A stretch of DNA of 64,000 bases from Loktanella fryxellensis (lineage in GTDB: Bacteria; Pseudomonadota; Alphaproteobacteria; Rhodobacterales; Rhodobacteraceae): positions 1 through 64,000 of the forward strand of contig NZ_FOCI01000014.1 of assembly GCF_900110065.1 (NCBI RefSeq), written 5' to 3'. Below are positions 51,121 to 61,103 of the stretch, in pieces. The position numbers were made by a program, and so were the translations under genes. Each line of letters opens with the position of its first letter. The stretch's first letter is position 1. The notes under the pieces are model-generated. The model saw only the letters and a list, made by a program, of their open reading frames with translations. It did not search any database and was not told the DNA's origin.

Positions 51121-52431
51121 TTGAACATGCTTGCCGCCGGGGTGATGTCCCCGCCCCCACCCCGGTCTATCGACGCGATGGCGTTGCCCATCCCCATGAT
51201 GCGCGACATCCTGATCAAGACGATGTTCCGTATGAACCTGAACCACGTCTCGACCCTGTCGCGCGCAGTCTGCCTGCCGGTGAACGTCACGCAGGAGCTG
51301 CTCGACCTGGCCCGCAGCCACCTGCTGCTCGAAGCGACGGGCAGCCTGACCGCCACGGGCAGCAACGAGATGGGCTATCAACTGACCGATGCGGGCCGCG
51401 CGCGGGCACAGGACGCCTTGCGGCAGTCGGAATACTACGGCGCGATGCCCGTTCCGCTGTCGGTCTATCGCGAACAGATCGCCCGCCAGTCGATCCGCAA
51501 CATCCAGATCACCCGCGATCAGCTGACCACGGCGATGGGGCACCTGATCCTGCCGCCCGCGCTGATCTCGAACCTTGGCCCGGCGGTGTCGTCGGGGCGG
51601 TCGATCCTGATGTATGGCCCGCCGGGCAACGGCAAATCGTCGATTTCGAACGGCATCCGCGACGCCTTGGGGGACCGGATTTACGTTCCACGCGCCGTGG
51701 AATACGCGGGGCAGGTCATCACCGTCTACGACCCGATCGTCCATGCCAGCGCCGAGGATGAAACGCAGGACCCCACCTCTTTGCGCCGCACGACGGGCCG
51801 GTTCGACACCCGTTACGTCCGCTGCGAACGCCCGACCGTCATCACCGGGGGCGAGTTGTCGTTGTCCATGCTGGACCTCGTCTACAACCCCGTGGCACGG
51901 ACCTATCAGGCGCCGTTGCAGATGAAATCCACCGGCGGCATCTTCATCGTCGACGACCTTGGCCGTCAGGCGGAACCGCCGCAGGCGCTGGTCAACCGCT
52001 GGATCGTGCCGCTGGAGGAATCGCGCGACATCCTCGCCCTGCAATCGGGCGAAAAGTTCGAGGTACCGTTCGACACGCTGGTGATCTTTTCCACCAACTT
52101 TCACCCCAACGCGATCTTCGATCAGGCGGCGCTGCGACGCATCTTCTACAAGATCAAGATCGACGGGCCGAGCCAGGCCGACTATCTCAAGATCTTTTCC
52201 ATCGTGGCGCGCAAGAAGAAGATGCCGCTGGACGAAGCGACGCTGATCCACCTGCTCAACGACCTCTATCCGACGATCGACAACGTCTATGCCAATTACC
52301 AGCCGGTCTTCCTGATCGACCAGATGGTCTCGATCTGCGAGTTCGAGGGCATTCCCTATCAGATGTCGCCCGCCCTGATCGACCGCGCCTGGGCCAACAT
52401 GTTCGTGCAGTCCGAAGAGATCGTCCGCTGA
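51121..52431 (+). CDS. AAA+ ATPase with apparent N-terminal winged helix, Tad-associated
   Basis: The 436-residue protein has Walker A GPPGNGKSS (166-174) and Walker B IFIVDD (274-279), then TLVIFSTNFHPNAIFDQAALRRIFYKIKID, which supplies sensor and Arg residues. Residues about 28-102 look like a winged helix: NLNHVSTLSRAVCLPVNVTQELLDLARSHLLLE and the MGYQLTDAGRARA wing. It could couple ATP use to DNA binding or to protein remodelling. It lies 120 bases after cpaA and points the same way. The start is a TTG at 51121, with an ATG two codons later; a later start is possible. I do not recognise a characterised relative. Confidence 0.8.
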   Translation: MNMLAAGVMSPPPPRSIDAMALPIPMMRDILIKTMFRMNLNHVSTLSRAVCLPVNVTQELLDLARSHLLLEATGSLTATGSNEMGYQLTDAGRARAQDALRQSEYYGAMPVPLSVYREQIARQSIRNIQITRDQLTTAMGHLILPPALISNLGPAVSSGRSILMYGPPGNGKSSISNGIRDALGDRIYVPRAVEYAGQVITVYDPIVHASAEDETQDPTSLRRTTGRFDTRYVRCERPTVITGGELSLSMLDLVYNPVARTYQAPLQMKSTGGIFIVDDLGRQAEPPQALVNRWIVPLEESRDILALQSGEKFEVPFDTLVIFSTNFHPNAIFDQAALRRIFYKIKIDGPSQADYLKIFSIVARKKKMPLDEATLIHLLNDLYPTIDNVYANYQPVFLIDQMVSICEFEGIPYQMSPALIDRAWANMFVQSEEIVR

Positions 52432-52470
52432 CGTCTTGACCACCCCCAGCCCGCGGACCACATCCGGGGG

Positions 52471-54870
52471 ATGGAACTGCCCCCCGTCATCGCCGATTGG
52501 TTCGCCACGCAAGGGTGGTCGGTCCACCCCCACCAGCAGGCGATGCTGGACCGCAGCGATGCCCCCGCCCTGCTGCTGATCGCGCCCACGGGCGGTGGCA
52601 AGACGCTGGCGGGCTTTCTGCCGACGCTAGCGGAGTTGGCGGACGGTACGCATCAGGGTCTGCACACGCTCTATGTCTCGCCGTTGAAGGCGCTGGCCGC
52701 CGACATCAAGCGCAACCTGACCACCCCCGTCGCCGCCATGGGCCTGCCCATCCGGATCGAGGACCGGACCGGCGACACGTCCGCCACACAGAAGCGGCGC
52801 CAGCGGGCCGACCCGCCGCATATCCTGCTGACGACGCCGGAAAGCCTTGCGCTGCTGGTGTCCTACGAGGATGCGCCACGCATGTTCGCCGGTGTGCAGC
52901 GGGTCATCGTGGACGAAATCCACGCGCTGGCGGAATCCAAGCGCGGCGACCAGTTGATGCTGGCGCTGAGCCGGGTGCAGGCGATGGCGCCCGATTTGCG
53001 CCGTGTCGGCCTGTCGGCCACGGTCGAGAATCCCGCGCGCATCGCCCATGGCCTCGCCCATCATCCGTACCCGTGCGAGATCCTCTTCGCCGATCCGGGC
53101 CCGGACCCCGACATCGCGATGCTGGTGACGGACGAACGCCCGCCATGGGCGGGTGGCGGCGCGAAATATGCGATTCCAGCCGTGCTGGAGCAGGTGAAGC
53201 AGCACAACACGACGCTGATCTTTCACAACACCCGCGCGCAGGCCGAAATTTTTTTCCACAACCTTTGGCTGGCGAACGACACCGACCTGCCGATCGGCAT
53301 CCACCACGGCAGCCTCGACCGCGACCAGCGCCAGCGGGTCGAGGCGGCGATGGTTGCAGGGTCGTTGCGTGCCATCGTCTGCACGGGCTCGCTCGACCTC
53401 GGCATCGACTGGGGCGACGTGGATCTGGTGATCCAGGTCGGTGCGCCGAAGAACGTAAAACGCCTGATCCAGCGCATCGGCCGCGCCAATCATCGCTACA
53501 ACGCGCCCAGCAAGGCGCTGCTGGTGCCCGCCAACCGGTTCGAGGTGGTGGAATGCGTGGCCGCCTTGCAGGCCGCGCGGGACCACGACCTCGACGGCGA
53601 CCCGCCCGGGCCCGGTCCGCGCGACGTGCTGTGCCAGCACATCCTGATCCGCGCCTGCGCGGGTCCCTTCACCGCCGACGACCTGTTCGCGGAAATCCGC
53701 ACCGTCGGCGCCTACAGCCGCCTGTCGCGGGCGGACTTCGACGCCTGCCTCGATTTCTGCGCGACGGGGGGCTATGCGCTGCGGGCCTATGACCGCTGGA
53801 AGCGGCTGCAGTTGCGCGACGGGTTGTGGCACCTGCGCGATCCGCGCGCGACCCGCGACCTGCGCATGAACATCGGCACGATCCAGGACACCGACACGTT
53901 GAAGGTGCGGCTGAAGGGCGGTTTCAAACCCTTGGGCGAGATCGAGGAAGCCTTCGCCGCCACCCTGACCCCCGGCGACACGTTCCTGATCGGCGGAGAG
54001 ATCGTGCGTTACGAGAGCCTGCGCGAGATGGCGGTCGAGGTCACGCGCCGCGCCGACAAGCCGCCCAAGATCGCCACCTTCATGGGGACCAAATTCGCCA
54101 CCTCGACCCAACTTTCGCAGCGGGTGTTGCGGATGTTCCGTCAAGACGACTGGCCCGACCTGCCCGCACACACCGCAGAATGGCTGCACCTGCAGCGCGA
54201 GATGTCGAAACTGCCGGAGGCGGATCGCATCCTTGTGGAATCCTTTGTCTACGATGGTCGTCACCAGACCTGTTTCTACGGTTTCGCCGGGCGCAACGCG
54301 CAACAGACCCTCGGCCTGCTGCTGACCAAGCGGATGGAGGAGATGGGCCTCGACCCCCTCGGCTTCGTCGCCACCGACTATGCCACCCTCGTCTGGGGGC
54401 TGACGCCCGTGGCCGACCCCGCGCCGCTGTTCGAAGATACCGCGTTGCACGACGGGTTTGCTGACTGGCTGGCGGGCAATGCGGTGATGAAACGCACGTT
54501 CCGCGCGTCGGCCACCATCGCGGGGCTGATCCAGCGCAACCTGCCGCAGGCGCGCACGTCGGGGCGGCAGGCGACGTTTTCGTCCGATATTCTCTATGAC
54601 ACGCTGACGAAATACGACCCCGACCACCTGATGCTGCAAGTGACGCGCGAGGAGGCGCTGCGCGGCCTCGTGGATTTCGGGCGGATCGAGGAGATGCTGG
54701 ACCGCACCCGTGGCCGCGTCGATCACGTCATCCTGCCCCGCGTCAGCCCGCTGGCCGCACCCATGCTGCTGGAGGCGGGGCGCATTCCCATTGCCGGTGC
54801 CGGCCGCGAACGGCTGATGGAGGATGCGGCCACCCGTCTGATGACCGAAGCCGGCCTCGATACACTCTGA
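52471..54870 (+). CDS. Lhr-type 'ligase-associated' DEXH-box DNA helicase
   Basis: The 799-residue superfamily 2 helicase has motif I APTGGGKTLAGFLPTLAEL (Walker A), motif Ia YVSPLKALAADI, motif II VDEIHALAESKRGDQL, motif III VGLSATVENP, motif IV FHNTRAQAEIFF, and motifs V-VI CTGSLDLGIDWGDVDLVIQ and RLIQRIGRANHR. A C-terminal Lhr-specific winged-helix and beta-barrel region follows. It acts in DNA repair together with PdeM, which follows on the same strand. The gene starts 39 bases after the AAA+ ATPase gene. Confidence 0.93.
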   Translation: MELPPVIADWFATQGWSVHPHQQAMLDRSDAPALLLIAPTGGGKTLAGFLPTLAELADGTHQGLHTLYVSPLKALAADIKRNLTTPVAAMGLPIRIEDRTGDTSATQKRRQRADPPHILLTTPESLALLVSYEDAPRMFAGVQRVIVDEIHALAESKRGDQLMLALSRVQAMAPDLRRVGLSATVENPARIAHGLAHHPYPCEILFADPGPDPDIAMLVTDERPPWAGGGAKYAIPAVLEQVKQHNTTLIFHNTRAQAEIFFHNLWLANDTDLPIGIHHGSLDRDQRQRVEAAMVAGSLRAIVCTGSLDLGIDWGDVDLVIQVGAPKNVKRLIQRIGRANHRYNAPSKALLVPANRFEVVECVAALQAARDHDLDGDPPGPGPRDVLCQHILIRACAGPFTADDLFAEIRTVGAYSRLSRADFDACLDFCATGGYALRAYDRWKRLQLRDGLWHLRDPRATRDLRMNIGTIQDTDTLKVRLKGGFKPLGEIEEAFAATLTPGDTFLIGGEIVRYESLREMAVEVTRRADKPPKIATFMGTKFATSTQLSQRVLRMFRQDDWPDLPAHTAEWLHLQREMSKLPEADRILVESFVYDGRHQTCFYGFAGRNAQQTLGLLLTKRMEEMGLDPLGFVATDYATLVWGLTPVADPAPLFEDTALHDGFADWLAGNAVMKRTFRASATIAGLIQRNLPQARTSGRQATFSSDILYDTLTKYDPDHLMLQVTREEALRGLVDFGRIEEMLDRTRGRVDHVILPRVSPLAAPMLLEAGRIPIAGAGRERLMEDAATRLMTEAGLDTL

Positions 54871-54909
54871 CCCTTGCACGCGCCCTCCAATCCCGGCATG
54901 GAACGGATC

Positions 54910-55608
54910 ATGAACACGCATGTCTTTCGATTTGGTGAACAGGTTCTGACCGCTCTGCCCTCCGGCGCGCTGTGGTGGGGCGATCGGCGGCTCTTGTGCG
55001 TGTCGGACCTGCATCTGGGCAAGGCCGACCGCATCGCACGGCGCACGGGCCGGATGCTGCCCCCCTACGAGACGCGCGAGACGCTGGCGCGGCTGGCCGC
55101 CGACATCGCGCTGACCGACCCTGCCACGGTGCTGTGCCTCGGCGACAGTTTCGACGACCTGATGGCGGCGGACAGTCTGGACGTCACCGACACCGCCATG
55201 CTCACCAGCCTGCAGGCGGGGCGACGCTGGCTGTGGGCGGAAGGGAACCACGATCCCGGCCCGCTGGCCCTTGGCGGCACCCACGTGGCGCAGCACGACT
55301 GTGGCGGGTTGACGTTCCGGCACATCGCGAGTGCCACGCCGCACGAGATTTCGGGCCACTACCACCCGAAGCATGCGATCCCCGGCACCGGCACGGCACG
55401 GCCCTGCTTTCTGACCGACGGCAACCGCCTGATCCTGCCCGCCTACGGCGCCTATACGGGGGGTCTGCGGGCCACCGACCCTGTGCTGAGCGGGCTGTTC
55501 ACGGGACGCATCCTTGCCATCCTGACGGGACGCCGGGCGATCTGCGTGCCGCTTACAGCGTCAGCCCCATCGGTTCGGGCAGGCCGTTGGCCCGGCAGCA
55601 GGCGGTAA
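54910..55608 (+). CDS. pdeM: Ligase-associated DNA damage response endonuclease PdeM
   Basis: The 232-residue calcineurin-like phosphoesterase has [18 protein letters not shown] (metal ligands Asp and His), [17 protein letters not shown] and the late GHYHPK motif. PdeM proteins are nucleases of the four-gene DNA ligase/exonuclease/helicase/phosphoesterase repair set. The ATG at 54910 has GGAACGG upstream and gives [29 protein letters not shown]. The C-terminal 18 codons overlap the convergent folD by 56 bases, and this tail ([17 protein letters not shown]) looks non-conserved. Confidence 0.9.
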   Translation: MNTHVFRFGEQVLTALPSGALWWGDRRLLCVSDLHLGKADRIARRTGRMLPPYETRETLARLAADIALTDPATVLCLGDSFDDLMAADSLDVTDTAMLTSLQAGRRWLWAEGNHDPGPLALGGTHVAQHDCGGLTFRHIASATPHEISGHYHPKHAIPGTGTARPCFLTDGNRLILPAYGAYTGGLRATDPVLSGLFTGRILAILTGRRAICVPLTASAPSVRAGRWPGSRR

Positions 55609-56431
55609 CCGTATTCGCCAGCAGGCAGGCGATGGTCATCGGGCCGACGCCGCCCGGGACCGGTGTGATCGCCCCCGCCACGGCGGCGACGCCCGCGAAG
55701 TCCACATCACCCACCAGCCCTGCATCGGTGCGGTTGATGCCCACGTCGATCACCGTGGCCCCGGGTTTGATCCAGTCAGCCGTCACCATGCAGGGCCGTC
55801 CCACGGCGGCCACGACGATGTCGGCCCGGCGCACCACGCCCGCCAGATCGCGGGTGCGGGAATGGGCCAGCGTGACGGTGCAATTCTCGCCTAGCAGCAG
55901 TTGCGCCATCGGCTTGCCAACGATGTTGCTGCGCCCGATCACGACGGCGTCCAGCCCCGACAGATCGCCCAGATGCTCGCGCAGCATCAAGATGCAGCCG
56001 AGCGGCGTGCACGGCACCATCGCCCGCTGCCCCACAGCCAGCAGCCCGACGTTCGAGATGTGGAACCCGTCCACGTCCTTGGCAGGCAGGATGGTCGCCA
56101 GCACCCGCGCCTCGTCGATCCCCTTGGGCAAAGGCAGTTGCACGAGGATGCCGTGGATCGCCCGATCGGCGTTCAGCCGCGCCACCAGCGCCAGCAGGTC
56201 GTCCTGCGTCGTGTCCGCAGGCAGACGATGTTCGACCGAGAGCATCCCCGCCGCCTTGGTCATGCGCCCCTTGGACCGGACATAGACGTCGGACGCCGGA
56301 TCGTCGCCGACCAGCACCACCGCCAGACCCGGCGTGATGCCGTGATCCGCCACCAGCCGCGCCACGTGGCCCGCCACCTTGTTGCGCAGGCCTGCGGCAA
56401 AGGCTTTGCCGTCGATGATGTCAGCCGTCAT
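55553..56431 (-). CDS. folD: Bifunctional methylenetetrahydrofolate dehydrogenase/cyclohydrolase
   Basis: The 292-residue protein starts [16 protein letters not shown] and contains [29 protein letters not shown] (catalytic Lys in the YVRSKGR region), [53 protein letters not shown] (NADP site) and [16 protein letters not shown]. It interconverts 5,10-methylene- and 10-formyl-THF in the cytoplasm. fhs lies 68 bases upstream on the same strand, so the two form a one-carbon operon. Its 3' end overlaps pdeM. Confidence 0.96.
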   Translation of the reverse strand: MTADIIDGKAFAAGLRNKVAGHVARLVADHGITPGLAVVLVGDDPASDVYVRSKGRMTKAAGMLSVEHRLPADTTQDDLLALVARLNADRAIHGILVQLPLPKGIDEARVLATILPAKDVDGFHISNVGLLAVGQRAMVPCTPLGCILMLREHLGDLSGLDAVVIGRSNIVGKPMAQLLLGENCTVTLAHSRTRDLAGVVRRADIVVAAVGRPCMVTADWIKPGATVIDVGINRTDAGLVGDVDFAGVAAVAGAITPVPGGVGPMTIACLLANTVTACCRANGLPEPMGLTL

Positions 56432-56499
56432 GTCACACTCCTTAACGGGACGGTGGGACGCATGCGGGCCAGCGGACCGGACAGCGTCGCACACCGGCC

Positions 56500-58170
56500 T
56501 TAGAACAGACCTTCGATCTGTCCTGCCGCGTTCAGACCGATCCGTTCCGCCGCGGGTGCGCTGGGCAGGCCGGGCATGGTCATGATCTCGCCGCAGATCG
56601 CGACGACGAACCCTGCCCCTGCACTCAGCCGCACCTCGCGCACGGGCACGTCGAACCCCGTCGGGGCACCCCTTACACCCGGATCGGTGGTAAAGGAATA
56701 TGGTGTCTTGGCCATGCAAACCGGCAGATCGCCGTAACCCTCCGCCTCCCACGACAGCAAGCGGTCGCGGATGCGGTCGTCCATCACCGCGCGGTCGGCA
56801 CCATAGATCAGCCGCGCGACCGTGTCGATCTTGTCCGCCAGCCCCATCGCATCGGGATAGAGCGGCGCGAAATCCGCCACGCCCGCGTCCGCGACCTCGG
56901 CCACGGCCTGCGCCAGATCGGTGATCCCCGCAGACCCTTCCGCCCAGTGGCGGCACAGGATCGCCCGCGTGCCGCGCGCCGCGACGAAGTCCTGCACCGC
57001 GGCAATCTCTCCTGCGGTATCACCGGTGAAATGGTTGATTGCCACGATCACCGGCACGCCAAAGCGCGCGATGTTGTCCATGTGGCGGCCCAGATTGGCG
57101 CAGCCCACGGTCACGGCGGCCACATCCTCGGCCCCCAGATCGGCCTTGGCCACGCCGCCGTTCATCTTCATCGCGCGCACCGTCGCCACCAGCACGACGC
57201 AGGCGGGCGCAAGGCCTGCCTTGCGGCACTTGATGTTCATGAACTTCTCGGCACCCAGATCGGCGCCGAACCCTGCTTCGGTCACCACGTAATCCGCCAG
57301 CTTCAACGCCGTGGCCGTCGCGATGACCGAATTACAACCGTGCGCGATGTTGGCGAACGGTCCGCCGTGCACGAAAGCGGGCGTGTGTTCCAGCGTCTGC
57401 ACCAGATTGGGCTGCATCGCGTCGCGCAGCAGCACGGTCATGGCACCATCCGCCTTGAGGTCGCGGGCATGGACCGGGGTGCCGTCGCGGCGCACGGCGA
57501 CGACGACCCGTCCCACCCTGTCCTGCAGATCCGCCAGATCGCGGGCCAGACACAGGATCGCCATGACCTCCGACGCCACGGTAATGTCGAACCCCGTCTC
57601 GCGGGCATAGCCGTTAGCGGCGCCGCCGAGCCCCGTCGTGATCTGGCGCAGGGCGCGGTCGTTCATGTCCATCACCCGCCGCCACGTGATCCGGCGGATG
57701 TCGATGTCGAGCGCATTGCCCCACGTGATGTGATTGTCGATCATCGCGGCCAGCAGATTGTGGGCGCTGGTGATCGCATGAAAGTCCCCGGTGAAATGCA
57801 GATTCATGTCCTCCATCGGGATGACCTGCGCGCGTCCGCCCCCGGCGGCACCGCCCTTCATCCCGAAACACGGACCCAGCGACGCCTCTCGGATGCAGAC
57901 GGCAACCTTCTTGCCGATGGCGGCAAGCCCGTCGCCAAGCCCCACGGTCGTCGTGGTCTTGCCCTCGCCCGCAGGCGTCGGGTTGATCGCCGTGACCAGG
58001 ATCAGCTTGCCATCCGGCCTGCCCTGCAGGCTGTCGATGAACGGCTGGCTGACCTTGGCCTTGTCATGGCCGTAGGGCACCAGATCGCCGGCGCCGATCC
58101 CCAACGTCTGGCCGATCTGCTGGATCGGCCGCTTCGACGCCGCGCGGGCGATTTCGATGTCACTGCGCAT
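56500..58170 (-). CDS. fhs: Formate-tetrahydrofolate ligase
   Basis: The 556-residue protein starts [20 protein letters not shown] and has the ATP site [60 protein letters not shown] and [20 protein letters not shown] follow, and the protein ends QIEGLF. It makes 10-formyl-THF from formate, THF and ATP. The ATG at 58170 gives the family start; upstream frame to 58371 has no homology. The 210-base leader contains a tight hairpin (58205-58219) just before the start. It is encoded with folD. Confidence 0.96.
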   Translation of the reverse strand: MRSDIEIARAASKRPIQQIGQTLGIGAGDLVPYGHDKAKVSQPFIDSLQGRPDGKLILVTAINPTPAGEGKTTTTVGLGDGLAAIGKKVAVCIREASLGPCFGMKGGAAGGGRAQVIPMEDMNLHFTGDFHAITSAHNLLAAMIDNHITWGNALDIDIRRITWRRVMDMNDRALRQITTGLGGAANGYARETGFDITVASEVMAILCLARDLADLQDRVGRVVVAVRRDGTPVHARDLKADGAMTVLLRDAMQPNLVQTLEHTPAFVHGGPFANIAHGCNSVIATATALKLADYVVTEAGFGADLGAEKFMNIKCRKAGLAPACVVLVATVRAMKMNGGVAKADLGAEDVAAVTVGCANLGRHMDNIARFGVPVIVAINHFTGDTAGEIAAVQDFVAARGTRAILCRHWAEGSAGITDLAQAVAEVADAGVADFAPLYPDAMGLADKIDTVARLIYGADRAVMDDRIRDRLLSWEAEGYGDLPVCMAKTPYSFTTDPGVRGAPTGFDVPVREVRLSAGAGFVVAICGEIMTMPGLPSAPAAERIGLNAAGQIEGLF

Positions 58171-58380
58171 GGGATCTCCGGTTTGTCCTGCGTCGAGGGT
58201 GTCAGGGGTGCGCCACCCCGTCAATGTGGCGCTCCGCTTGAGCCGTTTCGGGGCCCGCGCGGCACAGGGCGGTCCCGGTGTGGCGCAGGGTATCAGGATG
58301 GGCGCGGCTGCGATGGACTCTGCTTTAGAAGGTGCATGATCACGCTGCTCGGATGTCCAAGTGATCCGCACCGGGGACGG

Positions 58381-58995
58381 TCAGAAGAGGTCCGCTTGAT
58401 CGGCTGTTGCTGCATCCGCCATCCAGGGCCGCTGGCCGGGCACATGCAGCACGAGGCTGTCCCCCATGTGCAGGGTGCCCGGGCGCTCGACCCATGCGGT
58501 GACGCCGCGCAGGCCTTTGGCGGCGGCCTTGAACGCCTTGCCGTGCCCCGGCCGCGCCAGTTCGATGGTACGCGAGACGAGGGTGCAGGGCTGGTTCAGC
58601 ATGTCCACCACCAGCGTCACCCCATCGGGGCCCTGCAGCCGCGCCGACGGCGGCAGATGGGTGAAATCGGCGATGCCCTGCACCACGACGCTGGCGCCAA
58701 GCCAGGCGGGGTCGATCCGGTCGAGGTCGAGCCGCGCGGCGATCACCGCCAGCTCTTCCGCACTCACGATGCTCAACTGGCGGACGTTGCGGATGGTAGT
58801 GCCCTTGGGGTGCTGCGTCGTCACGCGGCTGCAGGATGCCCGCGTGACACCGGCGTGAACCTCCTCCGCGAACCCGTCGAAGCCGAGGGGCATGACCTCA
58901 CGGACCTCGCCCACGATGTCGGCTGCATCCCGGTGCGGGACACGGCCCAGCCATGTGATCGTGGCCACGTGCCGCGTCTTGACGAGTGCCGGCAT
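58381..58995 (-). CDS. MOSC domain-containing protein
   Basis: The 204-residue protein has a MOSC-like beta barrel: VATITWLGRVPHRDAADIVGEVREVMPLGFDGFAEEVHAG, GTTIRNVRQLSIVSAEELAVIAARLDL, WLGASVVVQGIADFTHLPPSARLQ, VDMLNQPCTLVSRTIE and RGVTAWVERPGTLHMGDSLVL. MOSC domains transfer sulfur or reduce N-hydroxylated compounds with molybdenum cofactor. The Cys in NQPCTLVSR is at the position usual for the functional cysteine. The ATG at 58995 is chosen. It lies 109 bases after ftsH, beyond a terminator, so is probably independent. Confidence 0.85.
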   Translation of the reverse strand: MPALVKTRHVATITWLGRVPHRDAADIVGEVREVMPLGFDGFAEEVHAGVTRASCSRVTTQHPKGTTIRNVRQLSIVSAEELAVIAARLDLDRIDPAWLGASVVVQGIADFTHLPPSARLQGPDGVTLVVDMLNQPCTLVSRTIELARPGHGKAFKAAAKGLRGVTAWVERPGTLHMGDSLVLHVPGQRPWMADAATADQADLF

Positions 58996-59026
58996 CCTGT
59001 CTCTCCCTCCATGGCCCGAAATCGTA

Positions 59027-59058
59027 AAAGGCCCCATGCCTTGCAGCATGGGACCTTT
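59027..59058 (-). terminator. Rho-independent terminator of ftsH
   Basis: Downstream of ftsH on the minus strand a 13-bp stem with one mismatch (AAAGGTCCCATGC with GCATGGGGCCTTT) and a 6-base loop ends in CCTTTTACG. It lies 47 bases after the ftsH stop and closes the tol-pal-tilS-ftsH run. Confidence 0.8.
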
Positions 59059-59104
59059 GAAAGTTCAACCCGTGATCACTTAGCCGTATCAGCCCCGTTA
59101 GGGG

Positions 59105-61015
59105 TCAGACAGTGGGTTCAGGCTCCATGCCGCCATCGATCTGCGGCTTCTTGCGGGTCTTGGGAACGGTCGGGATCGTGTTGCCACCGGACGGGGTATC
59201 GTCCTGATCGTCGCCACGGTTCAGCGCCTCGCCTGCCATGACGCGCGTGATCTCGCTCCCGGTCAGTGTCTCGTACTCCAGCAGACCCTGCGCCAGACGC
59301 TCGAGGTCGTCGCGCTTCTCGGTCAGGATGCGTTTGGCCGTGTCGTAGCCTTCCTGCACAAGTGCCTTCACCTTGTCGTCGATGATCTTCTGCGTGTCGG
59401 CCGAGTGGTTCGTGCCGCCGCCATAATTGCCGAGATACGAGTTCTGCTCGTTCGCATAGTCGACGAAGCCCAGCTCTTCTGCATAGCCGAACTGCGTCAC
59501 CATCGCGCGGGCGATCTTGCTGACCTGCTGGATGTCGGACGATGCGCCCGACGTGACCTGATCCAGACCGAACACCAGCTCTTCCGCCACACGCCCGCCC
59601 ATCGCCATGGCGATCTTGGAGGTGTATTTGGTGTAGCTGACGCTCAGCTGGTCGCGTTCCGGCAGGCTCAACACCAACCCCAGCGCACGACCGCGCGGAA
59701 TGATCGTCGCCTTGTGGATCGGGTCGTGCTGCGGCACGTTCAGGCCCACCACCGCGTGACCGGCTTCGTGATAGGCGGTCAGCTTCTTCTCGTCCTCGGT
59801 CATGACCATGGACCGACGCTCGGCACCCATCATGACCTTGTCCCTGGCGGATTCGAAATCGATCATCGTCACGAACCGCCGGCCCACACGGGCGGCCATC
59901 AGTGCCGATTCGTTCACGAGGTTTGCCAGATCGGCACCAGAGAAGCCGGGCGTGCCGCGTGCGATGATGCGCAGGTCCACATCCGGGCCCAGTGGCACCT
60001 TGCGGGCGTGAACGGACAGGATCTTCTCGCGGCCCTTGATGTCAGGGTTCGGCACCGTCACCTGACGGTCGAAACGACCGGGACGCAGCAGTGCGGGGTC
60101 CAGCACGTCGGGCCGGTTGGTGGCCGCGATGATGATGATGCCCTCGTTCGCCTCGAAGCCGTCCATCTCGACCAGAAGCTGGTTCAGCGTCTGTTCACGC
60201 TCGTCGTTGCCGCCGCCATAACCGGCCCCACGGGACCGGCCCACGGCGTCGATTTCGTCGATGAACACGATGCAGGGCGCGTTCTTCTTGGCCTGCTCGA
60301 ACATGTCGCGCACACGGCTGGCACCCACGCCCACGAACATCTCGACGAAGTCGGAGCCGGAGATTGTAAAGAACGGGACACCCGCCTCACCGGCGATGGC
60401 ACGCGCAAGCAGCGTCTTGCCGGTACCCGGAGGACCGACGAGCAGCGCACCCTTGGGGATCTTGCCGCCAAGACGACTGAACTTCTGCGGATTGCGCAGG
60501 AATTCAACAATCTCCTCCAGCTCGTCCTTCGCCTCGTCGATGCCGGCCACCTCGTCGAACGTGACGCGCCCATGCTTTTCGGTCAGCAGTTTGGCCTTGG
60601 ACTTGCCGAAGCCCATGGCACCGCCTTTGCCGCCGCCCTGCATCCGGTTCATGAAATAGACCCAGACGCCGATCAGCAGCACGAAGGGCAGCAGGCCGAT
60701 CAGAAAGCTGGACAGGGCCGACTGTTCCTGGCTTTGCGCAGTGACAGGAATGCCTTGGGCGATCAGCAGGTTAGTCACTTCGGCGTCCGCCGGTTTCACC
60801 GTGACGTAGTTCACGCCGTCGCTGCCGCGATAGCGGACCTGTTCGCCGTCCAGCGTCACGCTTTGGACGCTGTCGCTTTCGACTGCGGTGACGAATTCGG
60901 AGTAGCTCTTGGTGTTGCTCATCCCCGCGCCGCTGCCACCGCTGAACAGATTGAACAGCGTCAGAACCAGCAGGAACAGGACGACCCAAAAGACGATGTT
61001 ACGCGCGTTGCCCAA
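59105..61015 (-). CDS. ftsH: ATP-dependent zinc metalloprotease FtsH
   Basis: The 636-residue protein has two membrane helices (about 8-27 and 101-121) around a periplasmic loop, an AAA domain with Walker A GPPGTGKT (194-201), Walker [22 protein letters not shown], and the zinc protease site HEAGH (416-420). It degrades misfolded membrane proteins and regulators at the inner membrane. The ATG at 61015 gives [17 protein letters not shown]. It follows tilS after 88 bases. Confidence 0.97.
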   Translation of the reverse strand: MGNARNIVFWVVLFLLVLTLFNLFSGGSGAGMSNTKSYSEFVTAVESDSVQSVTLDGEQVRYRGSDGVNYVTVKPADAEVTNLLIAQGIPVTAQSQEQSALSSFLIGLLPFVLLIGVWVYFMNRMQGGGKGGAMGFGKSKAKLLTEKHGRVTFDEVAGIDEAKDELEEIVEFLRNPQKFSRLGGKIPKGALLVGPPGTGKTLLARAIAGEAGVPFFTISGSDFVEMFVGVGASRVRDMFEQAKKNAPCIVFIDEIDAVGRSRGAGYGGGNDEREQTLNQLLVEMDGFEANEGIIIIAATNRPDVLDPALLRPGRFDRQVTVPNPDIKGREKILSVHARKVPLGPDVDLRIIARGTPGFSGADLANLVNESALMAARVGRRFVTMIDFESARDKVMMGAERRSMVMTEDEKKLTAYHEAGHAVVGLNVPQHDPIHKATIIPRGRALGLVLSLPERDQLSVSYTKYTSKIAMAMGGRVAEELVFGLDQVTSGASSDIQQVSKIARAMVTQFGYAEELGFVDYANEQNSYLGNYGGGTNHSADTQKIIDDKVKALVQEGYDTAKRILTEKRDDLERLAQGLLEYETLTGSEITRVMAGEALNRGDDQDDTPSGGNTIPTVPKTRKKPQIDGGMEPEPTV

Positions 61016-61103
61016 ATGAAAGGCTCCTTTGACATCGGGAAATAACGGCTATCGGTTAACAGACCGTTCGTTGTCATGCAAAATAGACATTTCGCGGCGA
61101 TCT

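Noticed and set aside
49540-52533. 997-codon minus-strand open frame
   Set aside because: It covers tadD, the TPR lipoprotein, cpaA and the AAA+ gene in antisense. No recognisable motifs.
52627-55374. 915-codon minus-strand open frame
   Set aside because: It runs opposite the Lhr helicase and PdeM, both strongly supported by motifs. Composition is low-complexity with no domain.
56947-59241. 764-codon plus-strand open frame
   Set aside because: It is antisense to fhs and the MOSC gene; no start signal or motif.
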